Source: JANXQG01 sp963804375
GTDB taxonomy: Bacteria > Planctomycetota > Planctomycetia > Pirellulales > Thermoguttaceae
DNA: 64,000 nucleotides
Assembly (NCBI GenBank): GCA_963804375.1
Contig: CAWDQE010000014.1
Location: 310,001 to 374,000, forward strand
Direction of reading: 5' to 3'
The translations under genes were made by a program, and so were the position numbers. This document shows positions 18,599-26,880 of the stretch, in pieces. The first letter of the stretch is position 1; each line of letters starts with the position of its first letter. The notes below the pieces were generated by a model. That model was not told the origin of the DNA. It did not search any database and saw nothing but the letters and a program-made list of their open reading frames with translations.

Positions 18599-18656
18599 GA
18601 CCACGACCACGACCACGACCACGACCATGCGTACATGGTGCCCGACATGGTGCCCG
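18599..18656 (+). repeat. Family B repeat, copy 2 (intergenic)
   Basis: Four GACCAC hexamers, GACCAT, GCGTAC, one full ATGGTGCCCGAC unit and a partial one. It lies between the ThuA start and the end of the TPR gene, so here it is not in a real coding sequence. A CGTAGTCCCGGCTTTAGCC motif that recurs at about 23802 precedes it (18556-18574). Confidence 0.88.
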
Positions 18657-18685
18657 GGCGGTACTGTGAGCGCCATGACCGGGCG

Positions 18686-21550
18686 TCACTTCTGCGGATG
18701 GTGCTCCTCGGCCTCTCTGAGTTTCTCCAGGGCCTCGCGAAATTGCGGGGTCTCGCGCAACTGCGGGGGGATGTGCCCGAGGTCTTCCTTGGCGTGAATC
18801 AAATCGCCTTTCTGCAAATAAGCGAGCGCCCGCAGGAAATAGACCTCGACGGCAGAGTTGTTGATTTCCAGGATTGGGTTGAGCAGCTCAATGGCCTTGT
18901 CGGGTTGATTGGCATCCACGCAGTGTTTTGCGATCGTGAGCTGTGCCGAGAAAGTTTCCGGCGCCTTGGGGGCGATGGCGATCATCCGCCGCACGCAGTC
19001 GACCGCCTCATCGAGTTTCTTCTGCTTGACGTAGATCTGCGCACGGTTTATCCACGCGCCCAGGAAGTTCGGATCACATTTCAGCAGGGCATAGCTCGTT
19101 TCGTTCAAGGCGTTGTCGAGATCGGCATTGGCATGCTTGAGATCGCCTTGCTTGAAACGAAGATCGGATCTCGCCATGTAGGCGCGGCAGAGATTGTTGT
19201 GGTCCGAGGCGCGGTCGTCGCGCACCCCCAACCCCTGTTTATGGCAGGCGATGGCGTCGTCGAACTTCTTTTCCGCCTCCGGAATCATGCCTTTTGCAAG
19301 CAGCTCCGTGCCTTCCCGGACCAGAATAATGCCGTTATTGTTGTAGGCGTCGGCATAGCGCTGGTTGTACTTCAAGGCGTTGGTGAAGTACTTCTCGGCC
19401 GCCTCGAGGTCGTCCTTACTGCTCTTGCGGGCAAAGTATACTCCCAAGTTGTTATTGCCGAAATCGTAGTCGGGCTTGATAATCAGGGTCGCCTCGAAGG
19501 CGTCGGCCGAATAGTCGAACAACAACTGCTGCTTTTGCAGGAGGCTGAGTTTCCTGGCCGCCTCCTTGAAATCCTCGGCCGAGTCGGCATAGGCCAACAG
19601 ATGCCGCAGCGACTTGTCGAGGTTCTTGGGCGGCCCATGGAAGTCCTCGGGCAAGTGGTCCAGCAACTCCCCGGAGGCACCCCTCGCACTTATTCGCCAG
19701 GACTTCCTATTGAAGTCCTTGGCCAGGTGATCGAACAACTCCTCGGCTTCGTTCGCGTCCATAGTCGTGATATTCTTCGCATCGCTGTCATAGGCGATGC
19801 CGATATGGTTGTAGCCGAAATAATTCCTGTCCGTCACCTGCACGGCATGCTCGAAAAGTTTGTAGCTATCGACCCAATAACCCACCTGCCGGAAGGTCAC
19901 CGCGCTGAGCGCGATCAGCACGACGACCGAACCGGCCGCCAGGGCAAGGCGCGTCTTGGGCCAGCGCTGGGCGACTTCCATCAGCAGCCAGGCTACCATC
20001 AGGTACACGCCGATCATCGGCAGATACGTGTAGCGGTCGGCGCGGGCCTGCGTGCCGACCTGAATGATGCCGATGACTGGCATCAGCGTGCCCAGGAACC
20101 AGAACCAGCCGACGACCAGAAAGGGCCGCTGCCGAAAGAACCAGATGGCGGAAAACGTAATCGCCGCCAGCAGCGCGCACGAGATGCCGAATTTGAGAAA
20201 GAATTCCCTCGTCCAGCCGTCGGGAATCATGTGCGGATGGGCGTAAAACGGGGCCAGGCCGGTGGGCCAGACCGCCTGCCGCAGATACTCCCCGCATGAC
20301 TCCACGGCGTTCAAGAGGCGAACGCCCATGGGCAAGCCTTCGAAGCTGTTCAGGGCCACGCCCTTGTTCTGGCCGTAGACCGTAATGTAGCCGTCGCCCA
20401 GCACCATCGCGAACCAGGGAATCTTTTCCGCCACCAGCCAAATCATGGCGCCCATGTCCCGTCCTCCCTGCCTGCGACCGGGCGGCCATTCCGCCCTCTC
20501 CCAGCGGCGCAGGGGCCAAATGTCCAAGAGTATGAAGACGCACGGCAAGGTGACGATCATCGACTTCGACATCAGTCCCAGGGGCAGAAAAAGCGTGACC
20601 AGCAAGTAGCTGCCAATCTCCGCCAGTCGCGCCATCCACGACGGCGAATCAACCGAGGTGTCGATCAGCATCCCCGCAACGGCAATGCCGATCAATACGG
20701 CGACCATCGCGAGGTAAGTCATGACCTTGACATCGGGCAACACGAACAACATGAGCACCAGGAGGATGAACATCATACCCATAAAGATGGCAATCCACAC
20801 GGCCGTAGGGAAGGAGGTCGATCGGATCAGCCGCCGCCGCGCGTAGCCGGCGTAGGCCAGCATCGAGGCCATCCAGAACAGCCCGCAAAGCACGTCCTTC
20901 CGCTCGGCGGCCCAGGCCACCGATTCGACCCTCAGAGGATGGACGCCGAAGAGAGCCGCCACGACAAAACTGGGCCAGAGCGTGCCGGTCAGGAGGCGCA
21001 AGGCAAGAAACAGCAGCACGGCGTTCACGCAATGAATCCCCATGCTGACCAGGTGATGGCCACCGGGCCAACTGTCCTTGTACACGTGGGCCTGCGGATC
21101 CCAGGTTCCGTGGCTGAACAATTCCCAGTCGAGCATATGCGAGAGCCAGGTCAGGGGGTGCCAATTGCCCTCGTGGGCGTCGGCAAAGGCCCAGACGACG
21201 GCGTTGCCCGGCATGTCGCTGAGTTTCTCGGGCTCGCCGTGAATGAAATGGTTCTTCAGTTCCGTCAGGTGCTGGGTCAATCCGCTTTGGATCCGAGGAT
21301 TCGCATAAATATAGACGTTGTCGTCGCAGACCGTGAACTTGTGTCCCGCTGTTTGCGCGTAAAGGGCCGTAATCAGCACAACCAGCCCCAGGCTGAGCGC
21401 AGCCGTGGTCCCCCAACGATCGACCGGCGGAGGGGGGGTGTATTCGCGCCGCTCGATCGCGCCGCCATGGCGCGGCGAGGCAAACGGGTTGTCGGACCGG
21501 CCTCTTGCTTCTTTTAGCGCGCGGCGGCGCAATTCATACTTGTTAGCCAT
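18686..21550 (-). CDS. TMTC-like membrane protein with C-terminal TPR repeats
   Basis: A protein of about 954 residues. I prefer the ATG at 21550 (MANKYELRRR) to the one at 21577. The N-terminal half has about ten transmembrane segments, beginning near residue 50, with luminal motifs typical of TMTC/GT-C-like proteins (FTVCDDNVYI, NWHPLTWLSHMLD, GVHPLRVESVAWAAERKDVL). The C-terminal part (about residue 560 onward) has TPR-type helices (AEKYFTNALKYNQRYADAYNNNGI, AIACHKQGLG...). It is possibly an O-glycosyltransferase or an envelope scaffold; no catalytic residues are proved. Confidence 0.9.
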   Translation of the reverse strand: MANKYELRRRALKEARGRSDNPFASPRHGGAIERREYTPPPPVDRWGTTAALSLGLVVLITALYAQTAGHKFTVCDDNVYIYANPRIQSGLTQHLTELKNHFIHGEPEKLSDMPGNAVVWAFADAHEGNWHPLTWLSHMLDWELFSHGTWDPQAHVYKDSWPGGHHLVSMGIHCVNAVLLFLALRLLTGTLWPSFVVAALFGVHPLRVESVAWAAERKDVLCGLFWMASMLAYAGYARRRLIRSTSFPTAVWIAIFMGMMFILLVLMLFVLPDVKVMTYLAMVAVLIGIAVAGMLIDTSVDSPSWMARLAEIGSYLLVTLFLPLGLMSKSMIVTLPCVFILLDIWPLRRWERAEWPPGRRQGGRDMGAMIWLVAEKIPWFAMVLGDGYITVYGQNKGVALNSFEGLPMGVRLLNAVESCGEYLRQAVWPTGLAPFYAHPHMIPDGWTREFFLKFGISCALLAAITFSAIWFFRQRPFLVVGWFWFLGTLMPVIGIIQVGTQARADRYTYLPMIGVYLMVAWLLMEVAQRWPKTRLALAAGSVVVLIALSAVTFRQVGYWVDSYKLFEHAVQVTDRNYFGYNHIGIAYDSDAKNITTMDANEAEELFDHLAKDFNRKSWRISARGASGELLDHLPEDFHGPPKNLDKSLRHLLAYADSAEDFKEAARKLSLLQKQQLLFDYSADAFEATLIIKPDYDFGNNNLGVYFARKSSKDDLEAAEKYFTNALKYNQRYADAYNNNGIILVREGTELLAKGMIPEAEKKFDDAIACHKQGLGVRDDRASDHNNLCRAYMARSDLRFKQGDLKHANADLDNALNETSYALLKCDPNFLGAWINRAQIYVKQKKLDEAVDCVRRMIAIAPKAPETFSAQLTIAKHCVDANQPDKAIELLNPILEINNSAVEVYFLRALAYLQKGDLIHAKEDLGHIPPQLRETPQFREALEKLREAEEHHPQK

Positions 21551-21585
21551 TCTTCTATTCTGATTTTTCGGCGGCAAACGTGCAA

Positions 21586-21830
21586 GTAGCCTTTGGAGCG
21601 CGGTGGCTTGCCACCGCTTTTCAAAACGGCCACCTTCCAGAATACTATGTAGTCAGGCCAACCACGCACGCATGGTCGTGGTCGGCCTGACGTAGACCGT
21701 TTTGAAATCTTGGCCGGTGGTTGTTTAAAAACGGCCACGCGCGAACCGATGAGCTCCGCCGCCTAGAACCTGAAACGAGGGCAGACCCTAGGAAAAGCGG
21801 TGGCAAGCCACCGCACTCCAAGGTAGCCAC
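21586..21830. repeat. Nested inverted repeat with 18-bp palindromic cores
   Basis: Left arm 21586-21621 and right arm 21793-21829 are near-perfect complements, and each holds the palindrome GCGGTGGCTTGCCACCGC. Inside lies a second inverted pair (GTCAGGCC..ACCACG / CGTGGTCGGCCTGAC, 21654-21690) whose right arm contains ATGGTCGTGGTC, a partial reversed family B core at 21672-21683. The whole block fills the divergent gap between the TPR gene and the DNA methyltransferase. Confidence 0.85.
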
Positions 21831-21890
21831 TTCGCACCCCAACGACTATTTTCAAAATATACTACTCGCGGATAAGATTCTCGCATTTCA

Positions 21891-23807
21891 ATGTTCCAAC
21901 CCACTGCCGACCAGAATCTCCGCCGATTTGTCCAGGCCAAGGCGACGCCGCATGACGCGACGGCTGGGGACTATCCGGCACTGGCACTGGCGGGGGCAAT
22001 TCGCACGACCCGGCACTCGGCCATCTATGCCATGCACTCCTACCACCAGGGTAAGAAGCCGCACGACGCCATTCGTCAGTATATCCGCCATTTCTCGCGG
22101 CCGGGCGAATTGGTGCTCGATCCGTTCTGTGGCTCGGGCGGCACGGCTCTGGCCGCAATGCTGGAAGGAAGAACGGCCATCGGCCTGGACCGCAGTCCCG
22201 CGGCGGTCTTTATCGCGCAAAACTATTGCGCGGCGGTCGATCCGGCTAAGGTTCAACAGGCGGCCGGAGAATTGATGGCCGCAGCACGGCCTGAATTGGA
22301 TTGGCTTTACGAAACTCGCTGCGATCGCTGCGGTGGTTTGGCCCGGACTGCCTATACCGTTTATAGTGAGCGGTTCGCCTGCCCGCGTTGCCGGCAGATT
22401 GTGCCGCTGGCCGATTGCCCCCACGTTACGGTCGGGGCGAAGAGAACGGCTGCCTGTCCGCATTGTCTTGCGAGGGGCCACGTCCAAGCCATTCGCACCC
22501 GTGGACCTCGGCATGGCGCGATTCCGGTGCTGGCTGTCTATCGTTGCCTGGGCGGATGCCTTCCGGTGGATGGGCAGCGGCGATACGACGATGCGGACGC
22601 GAAGAAGCGGGATTACTTCACCCGCTTTGATCTGGGCAAGATCGAGGAGATTGCCCAGAGCGAAATTCCACATTGGCGGCCAACCACCGCCTTTCCGAAG
22701 TCATTCGCCCGTTGGCAAACCGACCTTCGCCCGGCGGGCGTCCAGAACGTGGCGGACCTGTACACCAAGCGGAATCTTTGGGCCCTGGCTGCCCTACGCG
22801 CCGCCGCGGCAGCCAGTAGTTGTCCGCAGATGGCGCTGTTCGCCTTGACGGCCGTTTCCCTGGCGGTGAGCCGCATGCAACGCTATAGCCCCGTTTCCGG
22901 GTTTCCGAATATGCTGCTGGTCGGGACTTACTATATCCCCCCTGTCGGCCGCGAGATCGAGGTTGGTTCGTGGTACGAGGGCAAGCTCCGCGCACTGGCG
23001 AAAGGCTATGCGGCCATCCGCCGCGCAATGCCGTCAAGTGCCGAGTGCCTTGTCGCCGCGGCCGACGCCCGGCATCTCGAACTACCCGGCGATTCAATCG
23101 ACTACATTTTTACCGATCCGCCGTATGCCGACGCGGTTCAATACGGCGAGTTGAACTTTGTCTGGGAATCGTGGCTGGGCGACACGCCCGACTGGCACGC
23201 GAGCGAGATCGTAGTCAACCGCTCGCGGGGCAAGGATGCCGGCGATTGGGCACGCGGTCTTGCGGAGGCGATGGGCGAGTGCCATCGCGTGCTCAAGCCG
23301 GGCCGCTGGCTGAGCCTTTGCTTTCACGATACGTCGGCCCGCCGCTGGGCGATGCTCCAGAACCTGATGCGCGACGCCGGTTTCGTGATCGATTCGGCCG
23401 CGGCCGCCGGGAGTATCGAGACGGGCCAGAAGTCGTTCAACCAGTGGAGCTCGAACAAGGCGACGAAGCGCGACCTGGTGATCAGCTTTCACAAGCCGCC
23501 GACCACGACCATGGGCACATGGTGCCCGGACCGGACTACGAGCGACGTTCCGCCCGTGGAGTTCGAAGCGGCCGCCCGGCGGGTTCTCTGCGAGTATCTT
23601 GCCGCCCACGGCAGCGCGACGAAGGATCGGCTGTACGACGCCTTGGTCAGCCACCTGGTCTGCCGGGGCCAGATGCGGTCTTTCAATTTTGAGGCCCTTC
23701 TGCGAAGTGTGGCGGAGGAAGATCGTGAGGTCGTAGAAAACCGCAATTTCCCCGAGAAACGACCGTTTGCCAGTCAAAAGTGGCGACTGAAACCCGGGCA
23801 CTCGTAG
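21891..23807 (+). CDS. Orphan DNA methyltransferase (N4/N6 type) with zinc-ribbon region
   Basis: A 638-residue protein. SAM motif I LVLDPFCGSGGTALAA is near residue 80 and the catalytic motif FTDPPYADAVQYGELN near residue 405, so the order is SAM loop, long insert, DPPY, as in alpha-type amino-methyltransferases. The insert has paired Cys motifs (CDRCGG, CPRCRQ, CPHCLARG) typical of zinc ribbons that may read DNA. No restriction enzyme, helicase or other defence gene is next to it. Residues of about 538-547 (PTTTMGTWCPD) are a translated family B repeat. The stop TAG is supplied by a downstream palindromic repeat. Confidence 0.88.
   Translation: MFQPTADQNLRRFVQAKATPHDATAGDYPALALAGAIRTTRHSAIYAMHSYHQGKKPHDAIRQYIRHFSRPGELVLDPFCGSGGTALAAMLEGRTAIGLDRSPAAVFIAQNYCAAVDPAKVQQAAGELMAAARPELDWLYETRCDRCGGLARTAYTVYSERFACPRCRQIVPLADCPHVTVGAKRTAACPHCLARGHVQAIRTRGPRHGAIPVLAVYRCLGGCLPVDGQRRYDDADAKKRDYFTRFDLGKIEEIAQSEIPHWRPTTAFPKSFARWQTDLRPAGVQNVADLYTKRNLWALAALRAAAAASSCPQMALFALTAVSLAVSRMQRYSPVSGFPNMLLVGTYYIPPVGREIEVGSWYEGKLRALAKGYAAIRRAMPSSAECLVAAADARHLELPGDSIDYIFTDPPYADAVQYGELNFVWESWLGDTPDWHASEIVVNRSRGKDAGDWARGLAEAMGECHRVLKPGRWLSLCFHDTSARRWAMLQNLMRDAGFVIDSAAAAGSIETGQKSFNQWSSNKATKRDLVISFHKPPTTTMGTWCPDRTTSDVPPVEFEAAARRVLCEYLAAHGSATKDRLYDALVSHLVCRGQMRSFNFEALLRSVAEEDREVVENRNFPEKRPFASQKWRLKPGHS
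23501..23528 (+). repeat. Family B minimal unit, copy 3 (in the methyltransferase)
   Basis: One GACCAC, GACCAT, GGGCAC and ATGGTGCCCG. It is read in a different frame from the copy in the coiled-coil gene (PTTTMGTWCPD instead of DHDHGYMVPD), so selection on the peptide cannot explain its conservation. GGGCAC-ATG-GTGCCC is a perfect palindrome. Confidence 0.82.
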
Positions 23808-23865
23808 TCCCGCCTCTAGGCGGAATTCGCGGCGTCGGGACCGGCTAAAGCCGGGACGACGAGCG
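23802..23865. repeat. Palindromic repeat supplying the methyltransferase stop
   Basis: TCGTAGTCCCG at the left and CGGGACGACGA at the right with smaller internal hairpins (CCGCCTCTAGGCGG; CCGGCTAAAGCCGG). The TAG at 23805-23807 in the left arm is the stop codon. Relatives lie at 18553 and 58484. Confidence 0.78.
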
Positions 23866-23976
23866 ACTTTGCGAACCCCCTGTTGCAAATCGCCTTGCTG
23901 CGATTCATGATGAAGCGATTCCACAGCGGGACGGCCCGTTGGAAGTCGGTTTTCCAGCCCCCGGGGAGCCTCACTT

Positions 23977-24510
23977 GTGTGCGACGAAGTTCAAGCTGTA
24001 ATCGAGCCTTACGGCGAGCCGCCAGTCGCTTGCCGGGACTTCGATCCACGGGCAGCAGAGATCGCGCGACAGGTCGCGGGGATCATTTCGCGCTATCTGC
24101 CAGCGGTGCGGGCGGAACATGTCGGCAGCACGGCCGTGCCGGGCTGCGGTGGCCGAGGGATTGTCGATCTGCTGATCGCCTCTGCGGAGGGGGACGTTGA
24201 AAAGGTCGACTTGCTATTACACCGGCTTGGTTTCCAGCAGGGCGTCGAGGTGTTGTTCCCTCCGCACCCTCCCGCATATCGAGGCGTGTTGGTCCACAAT
24301 GGCGACCCGTTCTTGTTGCATGTCCATGTCCTGCCGGCCGGGGCGGCGGAGGTCGATTCGATTCGCTTTCTGCGCAGTTGTTTGCGGGCCGATGAGGAGT
24401 TGGCCCGGGCCTATGTCCAGCACAAGCGGGCGATTATTTCCAGCGGTGTAAGCGATGAGGCCGAGTATTGCCGCCAAAAGGCCGCCTTTCTCAAGATGGT
24501 TCTGGGCTAA
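23977..24510 (+). CDS. GrpB/UPF0157 family nucleotidyltransferase-fold protein
   Basis: A 177-residue protein with the GrpB family signatures VIEPYGEPP, EHVGSTAVPGCGGRGIVDLLI, FLLHVHVLP and RFLRSCLRADEELARAYVQHKR. Some family members are fused to dephospho-CoA kinase; the biochemical role is not settled. The start at ATG 23977 is short of leader sequence; a GTG a few bases earlier is possible. Confidence 0.9.
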   Translation: MCDEVQAVIEPYGEPPVACRDFDPRAAEIARQVAGIISRYLPAVRAEHVGSTAVPGCGGRGIVDLLIASAEGDVEKVDLLLHRLGFQQGVEVLFPPHPPAYRGVLVHNGDPFLLHVHVLPAGAAEVDSIRFLRSCLRADEELARAYVQHKRAIISSGVSDEAEYCRQKAAFLKMVLG

Positions 24511-24595
24511 TCAAAAAAAACGTGACCTCTGCCCGGTTCCTGCGTAGAATCTTGGAGACCGTTATCCAAGAACTACTTTCCCGGAGGAAAACACT

Positions 24596-25178
24596 ATGTG
24601 GAAATTTGCCACCCATCTCGTCATCGTTGGAGTATTCGCCGTGACCCAGGTCGTGTCGGCTGAAGATCAATCGGCCGCAAAACCCCCCGCGGCGCTAAAG
24701 TTCAAGGTCCAATCCCTGGAGGGCAAAGAGGTCGATCTGGCCCAATACCAGGGCAAGGTCGTGCTGGTCGTGAATGTGGCCAGCAAGTGCGGGCTGACGC
24801 CGCAGTATAAAGCGTTGGAAGCACTGTACCAGAAATACCAGCGGCCAGGGCCTGGTGATTCTGGGCTTCCCCTGCAACCAGTTCCGCGGCCAGGAGCCGG
24901 GCACGGCCGAGGAGATCCGCACGTTCTGCACATCAAAGTACAACGTGACGTTCCCGCTCATGGCCAAGGTTGAGGTCAACGGCGAGAGCACTTGCGACTT
25001 CTACAAACACTTGAAGGCGCTGGATGTCAAACCCAAGGGAGCGGGCGATATTACGTGGAATTTCGAGAAGTTCGTGATCGGCCGAAACGGCGAGGTCGTC
25101 GCCCGCTTCAAACCCCAGACCGCCCCCGACGCCGCCGAGGTCATTTCCGTGATCGAGAGCGAGTTGGGCAAGAAGTAG
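24596..25178 (+). CDS. Glutathione peroxidase (Cys type), exported, one apparent frameshift
   Basis: Reduces hydroperoxides. Signal peptide at residues 1-22, then the GPx core VVNVASKCGLTPQY with Cys in the place of selenocysteine. After ALYQKYQ (about 24840) the frame changes: the expected continuation LVILGFPCNQFRGQEPGT is in the frame that ends at 25178 and carries WNFEKFVIGRNGEVVARF. One base difference near 24845-24860 restores a full protein of about 193 residues. It may be a real pseudogene or a sequencing error. It converges on the next gene with a 9-bp gap. Confidence 0.85.
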
Positions 25179-25187
25179 TACGGATGA

Positions 25188-26600
25188 CTAAAGACTCTTC
25201 TTGCGGAAATACTCCGGCACCAGCGTGCCGCTATTGGGGTACTTGACCGCATACGTGTCCATCATGTCGGCCATGTGCATGAGGATCCACGGCTGGCGGA
25301 AATCTTCGCCGTTCTTGGTGAACACCAGATCATCGGCTACGTAGGTCGCCACGTGGATCACGCTCTTTCCCCCCACGGTCACAAAGACCAGGTCGCCCAA
25401 CTGTGACGGCTCTTGGATCTTGTAGTAGTCGCGGTGGAGCACTTCGTCGACATAGCTCATGTCGTTGAAGCGGTTGTCGGGCGGATCGTTGAAGAAATTA
25501 AACGCCGACCAGAAACAGTCCTGCTTCACCCCCTTATCGTCGGGAGGAGCGAACGGATGACGATACACATGGTCGCGGGCGAAATTGGGCAAAAGGTAAA
25601 CGACATTGATTTTACAGCCCTTTTCCACGCGATGCAGGGCGTTGAGCAACGGGAAAATGTCTTTCCGCCGTCCGCCGATTCCCCAATACTGCGACAGTTG
25701 TTCCACGTCGGTATCGCTATCGAGCCTCACGTGGGCCAGAACGGCCCGCTTTCGCGAGACGACCTTCATAAACTGCTTCCGCTCGGCATCGCTGGGCAGG
25801 TTCCGCAGTGCCGGTTCGAAATCGGCGAACAAGAGCAAGTCCTCGCCCTGCGGATACAGCAGACGTTTCAGCAGGGCAATCGACTCCGCCGCCAGTCCGC
25901 CGTCTTGCAATCGCCAGTCGATGCTGCCGGGCCGAAACCAAATTGGATCGATCTGCCGGGCATTCTGCGGAAACACCACAAGCACCGCGTAGAGCTTTGC
26001 GCGAACCTCGGGCGCAAGGCTGAGGATGAGCGGATCGCCGGGTTCGACCGCGACTATGCCGTCGTCGCTGCTCCACTTGGGGCTGCTGCCCAACTTGCGG
26101 ACTTCGCCTTCCGGCACGCCCGCCGATTGCAACGTTGCCAGGACTTTCTCTTTGGTATAGCCGGGAAAGGACCAGCGAACCGGCGGCTGGTCGGCCGGGG
26201 GCACAAAGACAAATTCATCGGGCAAGTCGATGGCGAAGAGCATCGAATCGATCCGACCCCAAGGTCCTTTCTTGCCCGGGGTCCACTCTTGGGGCGGCGG
26301 TTCGCCAGTCTTCGGGTCCGACGTGGCGGACTGAGTCGCGGCGCCGGCTTGGGTGGCAGCCTCGACTGCCCGCGACGACTTCGAATCTGCGACCGGCGTA
26401 TTCCGCGCCACCAAGAGGAAAGCAATCACCAGCCACGGCAAAACGATGGCCACGGCGAGAAGCAAGATCATCCACCGCGAGAAGATCAGGTGGACCGCCG
26501 GTTGCTTCGTCTTGCCAAAAGCGGCGGGTACTGGTTCTTCCAGAAGCGTCGTCAAGATGTGTTCCGATCCAAGCAAGGTTGAGAAGAAGCTGGGCTCCAT
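25188..26600 (-). CDS. Membrane-anchored NlpC/P60-like protein, copy 1
   Basis: A 470-residue protein with one transmembrane segment at about residues 45-67 and a large outer domain. The C-terminal 150 residues have the layout of a papain-like NlpC/P60/CHAP-type fold: a Cys after a polar helix start (KQDCFWSAFNFFND), then QLGDLVFVTVGGKSVIHVATYVADDLVFTKNG with the candidate catalytic His, and a downstream polar segment. It is possibly a cell-wall or peptide amidase; the call rests on motif shape. It is the paralogue of the next gene, and upstream bases are also partly shared. Confidence 0.7.
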   Translation of the reverse strand: MEPSFFSTLLGSEHILTTLLEEPVPAAFGKTKQPAVHLIFSRWMILLLAVAIVLPWLVIAFLLVARNTPVADSKSSRAVEAATQAGAATQSATSDPKTGEPPPQEWTPGKKGPWGRIDSMLFAIDLPDEFVFVPPADQPPVRWSFPGYTKEKVLATLQSAGVPEGEVRKLGSSPKWSSDDGIVAVEPGDPLILSLAPEVRAKLYAVLVVFPQNARQIDPIWFRPGSIDWRLQDGGLAAESIALLKRLLYPQGEDLLLFADFEPALRNLPSDAERKQFMKVVSRKRAVLAHVRLDSDTDVEQLSQYWGIGGRRKDIFPLLNALHRVEKGCKINVVYLLPNFARDHVYRHPFAPPDDKGVKQDCFWSAFNFFNDPPDNRFNDMSYVDEVLHRDYYKIQEPSQLGDLVFVTVGGKSVIHVATYVADDLVFTKNGEDFRQPWILMHMADMMDTYAVKYPNSGTLVPEYFRKKSL

Positions 26601-26880
26601 GCCCGCCTCGATTCTCCGCAGCCGAGATCCCCGGCCAGTCTAAAGACAGTCACAAGCTATTTTATAAACACTTGATCTTGCTCAAGGTTCCGGCCGCTGG
26701 TAGTGCCCTAAGGACAATAATAGCCTCTGGCCACCGCCCTTTGACAAGGTTATCCAGGTCGGCGCTTAAATAATCAATCCGATTAATTAAAGGAAAAATG
26801 CAATGTTCAATTATTGCCCGAAGGATAACCCGTGAAAATTTCACGTATCGTTCTTGCCCCACGTTGCCAAGGTCGGTTCA

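Noticed and set aside
17704..18648. N-terminal extension of ThuA starting MSGTMYAW
   Set aside because: The extension is a translated family B repeat; a good export signal starts at 18474.
21891..23807. Methyltransferase as part of DISARM or BREX
   Set aside because: It lies 12 kb from the drm scar, outside the island, without partner genes, and its motifs do not match drmMI closely.
24596..25178. Selenocysteine or programmed frameshift in glutathione peroxidase
   Set aside because: The active site codon is Cys, and there is no slippery site or downstream structure; a simple indel is more likely.
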